The notes under the pieces were generated by a model. It did no database searches, had not been told where the DNA came from, and saw only the letters and a list, made by a program, of their open reading frames with translations. The position numbers and the translations under genes are program-made. DNA of 19,500 bases from CAZPYT01 sp964590955. GTDB lineage: Bacteria; Patescibacteriota; WWE3; UBA101185; UBA10185. The DNA lies in assembly GCA_964590955.1 (NCBI GenBank), contig CAZPYT010000015.1, forward strand, positions 1-19,500, written 5' to 3'. Below, in pieces: positions 14,532 through 19,500 of the stretch (position 1 is its first letter; each line of letters begins with the position of its first letter).

Positions 14532-14570
14532 ATCAGCTAAGTTAAAGCATAGGATACTGAAGGAGGAGAT

Positions 14571-14906
14571 ATGGCTACAAAAACCACTTTTGTTCGTGGT
14601 CAGACCAAAATCGGCTTATCCCTGTCAGGTTGTATAGCTGAAATGGTGAAATTGCGATACCAGGATGATGATATTGAAGTGATCTATACTTCAGTTAGCT
14701 TTTCTTCACCTGAAGAGTTTGAAAAAATACTTTCTGAATATGCGCGTAGCTCATGGAAGAGATTTTCCGAAGAAGCTTGTTCCATCGCGCGAAGAATGTA
14801 TCAGCAAGGTAAGATCAAACCGAACCCTCTTGGTATTAGATCCATCGATATTTCTCACGGTTTTTGGTGTGAGGTTGAAAAAGATATTGTAGGATCAGAA
14901 TACTGA
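14571..14906 (+). CDS. Orphan 111-aa soluble protein
   Basis: No family is recognised. The protein is small, charged and cytoplasmic by composition, with likely alternating strands and helices (EVIYTSVSF, then SPEEFEKILSEYARSSWKRFSEEACSIARRMYQQG as a long helix). It has a strong AAGGAGG 4 nt before the ATG, follows the lipoprotein gene by 39 nt and is followed by a strong terminator, so it is surely expressed with it. It could be a partner of the lipoprotein, but lacks any export signal. Confidence 0.7.
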   Translation: MATKTTFVRGQTKIGLSLSGCIAEMVKLRYQDDDIEVIYTSVSFSSPEEFEKILSEYARSSWKRFSEEACSIARRMYQQGKIKPNPLGIRSIDISHGFWCEVEKDIVGSEY

Positions 14907-14915
14907 TTGAATGAG

Positions 14916-14960
14916 ACCACCTTTTGGATCTGTATATACAGCCGGAAGGTGGTTTTTTTA
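14916..14960 (+). terminator. Strong Rho-independent terminator of the lipoprotein unit
   Basis: ACCACCTTTTGG (14916-14927) pairs with CCGGAAGGTGGT (14942-14953) over 12 bp with two G-U pairs, with a further CTGTA/TACAG stem inside the loop, followed by a run of seven T. Confidence 0.95.
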
Positions 14961-15155
14961 TTTGATTTGAGAATAATAAGACTCTGTGTTTAAACACAGA
15001 GATGGATTCTTGTCCATAGTGCAGCGTAGGCTATCAATAGCAAAATCAAACAGCAGACTGTGCACTTTAGTGCGTAGGCGTTGATTTCTAAAAACACTGA
15101 CGTTTAATGTAATTATGTGATGATTAAATATATACATAACCAATGAAATAGTGCT
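14961..15155. other. Structured intergenic region with a perfect 20-bp palindrome
   Basis: The palindrome CTCTGTGTTTAAACACAGAG is at 14982-15001. Downstream are two variants of TAGTGC..GTAGGC (15018-15033 and 15070-15080), a GCAC-TTTA-GTGC hairpin (about 15062-15073) and flanking AAATCAA / TTGATTT arms that could close it. A 61-codon minus-strand frame spans it, but has no start signal. It may hold a small RNA or operator; nothing known was recognised. Confidence 0.35.
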
Positions 15156-16544
15156 CTAAATCTTCAAATCACTTTCAAGTTCAGTTACTTTACTTTCTAG
15201 TTGCTGTGTTATTTCAGATATTGGAATACCCATTTCCTTAGTACCAAAAACTAACGCGTTTTGTATGTTTCTAAATTGTGTCCAATAAATATCTTCTTGT
15301 CGACTTTCCTTATCTCTTTTTTTTTGTAATTCTCTCAGGATATTACCCATTCTAAAATAAAATTTCTGATCGCCTTTAAATGTTTTTTCTATTTCATCAT
15401 GCCAGTCGACGAATTTTTTACTTTCAAGGATAGACTCAAATGCATGAACAGCGTCATTATTTTGAGCTATTTGCATTCCTAGAAGTATCCTATCTCCATA
15501 TTTTGTATAAGATCTTATGTCTTCTTTAAGCGAATTTTTTAATGGTTCGACATAGTCTTTTATGCTCATAATATTTTCAGACTTTTTAATAAATACATTA
15601 AACCCCCAGTCTACAAGGTATTGTTCTAGCCTCTTATCCGAACTGCCAAAGTCATCTAGCGTGCGTCCTGTTCTATGAACTGTCAGAATTTCATCTCGAG
15701 CTCTTTCAAAAAAATATTCTCGAATTTCTTCAAATGACCCGACTTCCTTTTTTTGATTGTATTCTGCTACTGTAGGCATAAGTCCACTATCTGCAAAAAT
15801 CCATGCATTCCACTCATCAGTTAATTTATGTATAGATTTGTAGTGTCTTCCATCATGTTCTCTTTTTGCCCTTTCAAGCACTGAAAAGGTATGATGATTT
15901 TTCTCGTGTAATTCTGTCCAATAGGCATCGTTGCTATTTCCTCGGCCTACAACAACTAAGGGTGCTTGAAGAGTCTGATTTTCAAAATTAAAATCTGTTT
16001 TTTCAATAAAAAAGCCACCGGGGGTGTCATATTCATGGATGGTTTTCATATCTTCGTCATTAAAAACTTTTAATCTTATAAAATTCTGATTATTGCTTAG
16101 CTTGACATATTCTGTTGGAAATTTACCAGTTTTCGCATGAAAAAGCATAACCCCAAAAATTTTGTTAGTACTACTGAGTTCACTTAATCCTAACTGTGTT
16201 ATCTCTGTTTTATATTTACGCATAAACTCTTCTCTATTTTGTTCTGCAGCAGAAATTACTTTCGTAGTCTTTTCTCTGTCTTCTTCGATTACTTTTGCGA
16301 CAAGCTCAAATATATTTTTTTGTTCTTTTGATAAATTATTAGCCTCTGCTAATTTTTCCACCTCATTTTGTAGATTTATATTTCGTTGTTTTTCAGATAT
16401 ATTTACGAGAGTTTCTGCAATTCCATATGCCCGTTTATATAATTCTAATCTTGCATTTATTGGAGTGTCGCCCCTTTCTTGCATATCTTTTGGAATATAG
16501 GTGTATTTTGCTTCACTCAATGTTTTATTTGCTTCATTCGTCAT
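15156..16544 (-). CDS. HEXXH metallopeptidase-like protein with coiled coil, unknown family
   Basis: The 462-aa protein is soluble and has no signal peptide. Residues ~30-115 are strongly helical and charged, probably a coiled coil. A zincin motif H213-E-K-N-H217-H218 follows (WTELHEKNHH), and Glu285 in ARDEIL, 68 residues later, is the likely third ligand. The C-terminal ~130 residues are again helical and charged. The spacing is similar to the HEXXH protein at 6476, but the rest shows no clear match. Such large uncharacterised zincins could be intracellular peptidases or toxins. TATAAT (rc of 16551-16556) lies 6 nt before the ATG, a leaderless start. The gene stands alone. Confidence 0.72.
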   Translation of the reverse strand: MTNEANKTLSEAKYTYIPKDMQERGDTPINARLELYKRAYGIAETLVNISEKQRNINLQNEVEKLAEANNLSKEQKNIFELVAKVIEEDREKTTKVISAAEQNREEFMRKYKTEITQLGLSELSSTNKIFGVMLFHAKTGKFPTEYVKLSNNQNFIRLKVFNDEDMKTIHEYDTPGGFFIEKTDFNFENQTLQAPLVVVGRGNSNDAYWTELHEKNHHTFSVLERAKREHDGRHYKSIHKLTDEWNAWIFADSGLMPTVAEYNQKKEVGSFEEIREYFFERARDEILTVHRTGRTLDDFGSSDKRLEQYLVDWGFNVFIKKSENIMSIKDYVEPLKNSLKEDIRSYTKYGDRILLGMQIAQNNDAVHAFESILESKKFVDWHDEIEKTFKGDQKFYFRMGNILRELQKKRDKESRQEDIYWTQFRNIQNALVFGTKEMGIPISEITQQLESKVTELESDLKI

Positions 16545-16676
16545 TAGATAATTATATAATTTTTTTTAAAGTTAATGTTCTAAAGCGTCATTCAATTATT
16601 TTTATGTGATTAAGAAAATTAATTTAACATTAGTAATATATCAGCAAAGAATTAATTATTTTGGAATTATTTCCGC

Positions 16677-16716
16677 AGGCGAGTTTGAAATTTTTTAATT
16701 CTACTCGCCTTTTTTG
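16677..16716 (+). terminator. Plus-strand terminator without an upstream plus-strand gene
   Basis: AGGCGAGT (16677-16684) and ACTCGCCT (16703-16710) form a perfect 8-bp stem followed by TTTTTT on the plus strand. A competing stem, ATTCTACT (16698-16705) with AGTAGAAT (16724-16731), overlaps its right arm. It lies between two minus-strand genes, so its transcript is unknown. Confidence 0.65.
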
Positions 16717-16746
16717 TTTTCAAAGTAGAATGCGTAGGTCATGGGA

Positions 16747-17205
16747 TTAAATGGTTTTTTCAAAGTATGATTTAGTTGTATTTTGCATCTCGTCAAACTC
16801 AGTTTTCACCTTTTTATATCCATATTTTGATACAAACGAATACATATTTGGAAACTTATCTTTATATGTGTTGAGACTTAGTTTTTTAAAATGTCCTGAC
16901 TTTGCAAAGAGTTCAATTTCATGATGCATTTTTTTCCAAAGGTCTAGCTTCCTATATTTGAGAAGTACACCCACACTCCATATACGTAAGTTCCCACCTT
17001 TTTTTTCGCAAATGGCAAATCCTATCACCCGGTCATTAACACTTACCGTAACTAGTAGCCCTCCTGATTCCACTTTATTAACCCACATCTCTTTTCTGTG
17101 GCACTTTTCTAATTCTTCTTCTGACGGGTTAAAAACTGTTTTTGCAGCTTCTAAGACATTATCAATTAGAGCAAGATTATTTATTTCTATGTTGGTGTTT
17201 TCCAT
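16747..17205 (-). CDS. GNAT-fold acetyltransferase-like protein
   Basis: The 152-aa protein has the GNAT layout: N-terminal helices, VNDRVIGFAICEKKGGNLRIWSVGVLLKYRKLDLWKKMHHEIELFA (beta4, beta5 and helix 3), then LSLNTYKDKFPNMYSFVSKYGYKKV, the typical 'A..FY.k.GF' end. The acetyl-CoA pyrophosphate loop, normally R/Q-x-x-G-x-G/A, reads YRKLDLW without glycines, so cofactor binding may be weakened. The substrate is unknown. TGcTATTAT (rc of 17212-17220) ends 6 nt before the ATG, a leaderless start. Confidence 0.78.
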   Translation of the reverse strand: MENTNIEINNLALIDNVLEAAKTVFNPSEEELEKCHRKEMWVNKVESGGLLVTVSVNDRVIGFAICEKKGGNLRIWSVGVLLKYRKLDLWKKMHHEIELFAKSGHFKKLSLNTYKDKFPNMYSFVSKYGYKKVKTEFDEMQNTTKSYFEKTI

Positions 17206-17259
17206 AACGAAATAATAGCATTAACGTAGTTGGCTTGGTTGCGGTTCTTTTAGGAATTA

Positions 17260-17384
17260 TGGTTTGGGTGGTGAGACTCGGTCACATGTCTATCAACTCT
17301 AAACTCACTGAAGTTCGTTAAGATTTGAAAGCATTCGACCCCGACCCCTTCGCTTCGCTCAGTCCGGCATTCTCGCCTCACCAC
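17260..17384 (-). repeat. tRNA-tail repeat, element B (Pro-type)
   Basis: 17260-17280 copies the 3' end of tRNA-Pro (19 of 21 bases of 17435-17455). A 91-nt core (17281-17371) is bounded by CTCG on each side (17277-17280 and 17372-17375). 17375-17384 pairs with the tail over 10 bp, although these arms differ in sequence from those of element A. In the core the hairpin 17298-17304 / 17317-17323 keeps pairing where element A has T-A and this copy has C-G. It is separated from the real tRNA-Pro by only ~50 nt holding a terminator, so it looks like an empty module. Confidence 0.8.
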
Positions 17385-17430
17385 AAAAAATGAAAAAGCA
17401 GCTGATGTCTTTCAGGCACCACCTGCTTTT
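17385..17430. terminator. Hairpin terminator after tRNA-Pro
   Basis: AAAAGCAG (17394-17401) pairs with CTGCTTTT (17423-17430). On the minus strand the stem is followed by TTTTTCATTTTTT, and A/T on the other side allows weaker action in both directions. It lies 5 nt past the tRNA-Pro CCA and directly before element B. Confidence 0.85.
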
Positions 17431-17434
17431 CCAC

Positions 17435-17510
17435 TGGTCGGGGTGGTGAGACTCGAACTCACGACCTCACGGTCCCAAACCGCGCACTCTACCGACTGAG
17501 CTACACCCCG
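17435..17510 (-). tRNA. tRNA-Pro (anticodon TGG)
   Basis: The acceptor CGGGGTG/CACCCCG (rc of 17504-17510 and 17439-17445) is followed by A and an encoded CCA. The anticodon stem CGCGG/CCGTG (one G-T pair) has loop TTTGGGA (anticodon TGG), and the T-arm is GTGAG-TTCGAGT-CTCAC. The length is 76 nt. Confidence 0.97.
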
Positions 17511-17601
17511 ATGACCAATGTGCTTTTCAGCACTAGCAATTTTAGCACATTATAATGAAAATTCAGAGGTAATACAGCTAAACTTAAAAGATGTGTAATG
17601 T

Positions 17602-17877
17602 TTATTTATTTTCTTGAAAAGTTTTTTTGTTAACAATTCTACCCAAACAAATTGTTTTTTGCTCTCCGCTGTTGGCTGTACTTTTTACTGTCACTTCAAA
17701 GCCCTGACAATCGCACGTTCTTACTACGCCTGATTTTATGCTAATAAGATCGCAATCTTGTACCCCTGATATGATCAACCCAAAAATCCCCACTATGAGT
17801 AATAGAAGAAATCCGCCGGCAAATAATACCCATTTTTCTTTAACAAATTCTATTTTATCGTAAGTTTCTTCTGTCAT
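17602..17877 (-). CDS. Small membrane protein with cysteine-containing outer domain, unknown
   Basis: The 91-aa protein has a short acidic N-terminus, one membrane helix (about residues 15-38, rich in Leu, Gly and Ile), and a ~50-residue C-terminal part with four cysteines (QDCDLI, RTCDCQ, TICLG) that would lie outside the cytoplasm and could form disulfides. No family is recognised. Its ATG overlaps the stop of the upstream gene by 1 nt (TAATG), so the two are translationally coupled and probably act together. It is the last gene of the pyrG-led unit. Confidence 0.7.
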   Translation of the reverse strand: MTEETYDKIEFVKEKWVLFAGGFLLLLIVGIFGLIISGVQDCDLISIKSGVVRTCDCQGFEVTVKSTANSGEQKTICLGRIVNKKTFQENK

Positions 17878-18584
17878 TATAATTCCGGAATTAAATCACT
17901 CAACACAATACTAAATGGTTTGGATTCATAAACCAAGCGCGAGTTGTTTATTAAGTCTATCAGATGCAATTTTATTGTATATTCGCAAAGTTCAGTTATT
18001 AAACATTTTGGCGAATCATTATCATCGTCATTAATATCACGCGAAAATTCGGTAATAACAAAAACATCGTTATTTAAGAAGTACGCACGGTCAAAATAGC
18101 AGTTTGCATCAACCGAGCAATCAACAATTCTTGCATCCATTACCTTATCTTCTTTTAAGCCATATAAATGTACTTGATTAGCCTCATATTTGCCTTTTTT
18201 TACGTTTCTATAATCCACAAATATCTGTTCACTTGGAGAAAATATTACCTGTTCAATATTTTTGTGATTCTCTATTGTTTTGTAAAATTTTTCTTCGACT
18301 TGCGGATCATCAAAAGAATATATTTTTAACCAGCGTGTATTATAAATCTCATTTTCTTCGCGCATTCTGAATTCATCGGCATCAATTTGTTCCAGCCCTT
18401 TATTTTTTAGGTTTGTTATCCATCTTTGAAATGCTGTGCTATTTTCTACTTTTTCAGGAATTTTAGACCTGTCCACTGATTGTTCTTGCTTTACGTTACT
18501 ATAAACGCCAAAAAAAGTAGCTACAAAAATCGCAACGACCAATACAATCTCTATTATTTTGTTAGGCTCTGTTAATTTTTGCAT
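17877..18584 (-). CDS. Membrane-anchored extracytoplasmic protein, unknown
   Basis: The 235-aa protein has one N-terminal membrane helix (about residues 10-28) and a ~200-residue outer domain. The outer part looks beta-rich, with repeating strand-turn units (WLKIYSFDDPQ, QVIFSPSEQIFVDYRNVKKG, NDVFVITEFSRDINDDDND) that recall a fragment of a propeller-like or sensor domain; this is inference. It contains cysteines (DCSVDANC, CLITELC) suited to disulfides. It follows pyrG by 16 nt and overlaps the next gene, so co-transcription with pyrG is likely though functionally unexplained. Confidence 0.7.
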   Translation of the reverse strand: MQKLTEPNKIIEIVLVVAIFVATFFGVYSNVKQEQSVDRSKIPEKVENSTAFQRWITNLKNKGLEQIDADEFRMREENEIYNTRWLKIYSFDDPQVEEKFYKTIENHKNIEQVIFSPSEQIFVDYRNVKKGKYEANQVHLYGLKEDKVMDARIVDCSVDANCYFDRAYFLNNDVFVITEFSRDINDDDNDSPKCLITELCEYTIKLHLIDLINNSRLVYESKPFSIVLSDLIPEL

Positions 18585-18600
18585 TTGATACTATTTATTA

Positions 18601-19500
18601 TTATATAGCATTTTTATGTAGTGCAGCTTTGATGAATTCTACAAACAATGGATGTGGTCTTAGCGGCCAAGACTTATATTCAGGGTGAAACTGTGTTGCT
18701 ACAAAAAATGGGTGTATATCTTGAGGAAGTTCTATTGCTTCTGCCAATTTTCCGTCAGGCGAATTGCCTGTAATTTTAAGACCGGGTTCCTTCAGTTTTT
18801 CTTTATATTCATTATTAACTTCATATCTGTGTCGGTGTACTTCATTTACGACCCCATCTTTTATACTTTCAGGTAAATGCTGTTCGTATGCATTTTTTAT
18901 GATGGAATTATCCTCCAGCCTGCAAGGCCATTCCCCCAGACGAATCGTTCCCCCATAATTTTTTTCTTTTAAATATTGTTCTTGATCAGGCATAACATAT
19001 ATAACCGGATATGGGGTCTCAGGATCTGCCTCTGTTGTATTTGCATTTTCTAACCCTAATACATTTCTTGCATATTCAATAACAGCCATTTGCATACCAA
19101 AACAAAGACCTAAAAACGGTATTTTATTTTCCCTCAAAAAATTTACTGCCTTAATTTTGCCTTCCACACCTCTTTTACCCCAGCCTTGCGGAATGATAAT
19201 TCCGTTTACACTTTTCAACTCTTCCATGATGGCCTCAGGTTCTGTATCAAACCTTTCAACATCATAAGCTTCAATAATGGGATTAACTCCATTTGCCCAG
19301 GCTGCATGTTTGATAGCTTCGATTACACAGAGATACGCGTCATTTAGAGAGAAACTACCTGATTTAAAATACTTACCGCATATTCCAATTTTTACCTGTT
19401 TTTCAGAATTATCTATCTTGTTTATAAAGTTCTCCCACTCACCTATTTCATAAATTCCTAACTTGAAACCACCTGCGTAAGCTGGTGGAGGAAGTAAACC
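18601..19500 (-). CDS. pyrG: CTP synthase, C-terminal part (runs off right edge)
   Basis: The reading frame is open from 19500 to the stop at 18601 (299 codons visible), so the ATG at 19227 is internal. The visible part holds the end of the synthetase domain (GLLPPPAYAGGFKLGIYE, linker, VKIGICGKYFKSGSFSLNDAYLCVIEAIKHA) and the whole glutaminase domain: PQGWGKRGVEGKI, the nucleophile Cys in FLGLCFGMQMAVIEYARN, RHRYEVN, and the His/Glu pair in FHPEYKSWPLRPHPLF. It makes CTP from UTP, ATP and glutamine. The usual PGGFG of the oxyanion strand reads PQGWG here. The C-terminus is short, as in the core family. Confidence 0.95.
   Translation of the reverse strand, partial: GLLPPPAYAGGFKLGIYEIGEWENFINKIDNSEKQVKIGICGKYFKSGSFSLNDAYLCVIEAIKHAAWANGVNPIIEAYDVERFDTEPEAIMEELKSVNGIIIPQGWGKRGVEGKIKAVNFLRENKIPFLGLCFGMQMAVIEYARNVLGLENANTTEADPETPYPVIYVMPDQEQYLKEKNYGGTIRLGEWPCRLEDNSIIKNAYEQHLPESIKDGVVNEVHRHRYEVNNEYKEKLKEPGLKITGNSPDGKLAEAIELPQDIHPFFVATQFHPEYKSWPLRPHPLFVEFIKAALHKNAI

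Noticed and set aside
14958..15143. Minus-strand frame of 61 codons in the structured intergenic region
   Set aside because: No Shine-Dalgarno and no -10 at 6 nt from its ATG. It runs through the palindrome and hairpins and shows no domain, so structure rather than coding explains the region better.
16162..16500. Plus-strand frame of 112 codons inside the second HEXXH gene
   Set aside because: It is antisense to a gene with a clear motif and promoter. The Ser/Phe/Cys-rich translation is what Glu/Lys/Asn codons give on the other strand.
1..19500. Recoding of TGA (as Gly or Trp), known from some CPR lineages
   Set aside because: TGA is the natural stop of the genes ending at 14531 and 14906, each followed by the expected intergenic signals, and no gene here needs TGA read-through.
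1..19500. CRISPR array, insertion sequence or integrase gene
   Set aside because: No regularly spaced repeats and no transposase or tyrosine/serine recombinase motifs were seen. The tRNA modules therefore have no visible enzyme of their own.

Overview
This is an AT-rich stretch of bacterial chromosome with short intergenic gaps and small proteins. It uses the standard bacterial code: TGA ends the genes that stop at 14531 and 14906. The gene content (a stand-alone SET-domain protein, a VIT/CCC1 transporter of only 165 residues, a small cupredoxin, a DHH phosphoesterase, several HEXXH proteins and many small orphans) and very short leaders suggest a Patescibacteria/CPR-type organism, perhaps Microgenomates or Katanobacteria. 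That placement is an inference from style; no phylogenetic marker was compared.

Layout. Position 1-83 (-) is the start of a probable phosphoglycerate kinase gene, divergent from an odd one-piece ABC protein (164-2257). A minus-strand block follows: alpha/beta hydrolase, glutaredoxin-like protein plus ArsR-type repressor with a clear operator, Nudix hydrolase, MerR-like regulator with a GC-rich leader, SET-domain protein, phosphotransferase and a small membrane protein. From 6357 to 8740 lies an accessory region: two 23-bp direct repeats around a HEXXH protein gene (6476-7372), a tRNA-tail-bearing repeat (element A), a 243-aa orphan gene with a perfect sigma-70-type promoter, tRNA-Leu(TAG), and a 5'-half copy of that tRNA. 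From 8813 to 13526 come two lysozyme-like paralogs, VIT/CCC1, cupredoxin (+), a DHH phosphoesterase and a Nudix-like protein. 13692-14960 (+) is a higher-GC two-gene unit (lipoprotein and orphan) ending in a strong terminator. 15156-17205 (-) holds a second HEXXH protein and a GNAT-like protein. 17260-17510 holds a second copy of the repeat (element B) directly beside tRNA-Pro(TGG). 17602-19500 (-) is the 3' part of pyrG followed by two small membrane-anchored proteins.

Two observations stand out. First, about fourteen genes show a -10-like hexamer, often with an upstream TGN, separated from the start codon by almost exactly 6 bases. This implies leaderless mRNAs. A minority of genes (MerR-like, 243-aa orphan, cupredoxin, lipoprotein and 111-aa orphan) have real Shine-Dalgarno sequences. 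Second, elements A and B share an ~90-bp core flanked by 4-bp CTCG copies. Each ends in a near-copy of the 3' end of the tRNA gene lying on one side of it, and each has terminal arms that differ between copies but still pair. They look like small tRNA-3'-end-anchored modules, one carrying a cargo gene and one empty. No integrase is encoded in the window.
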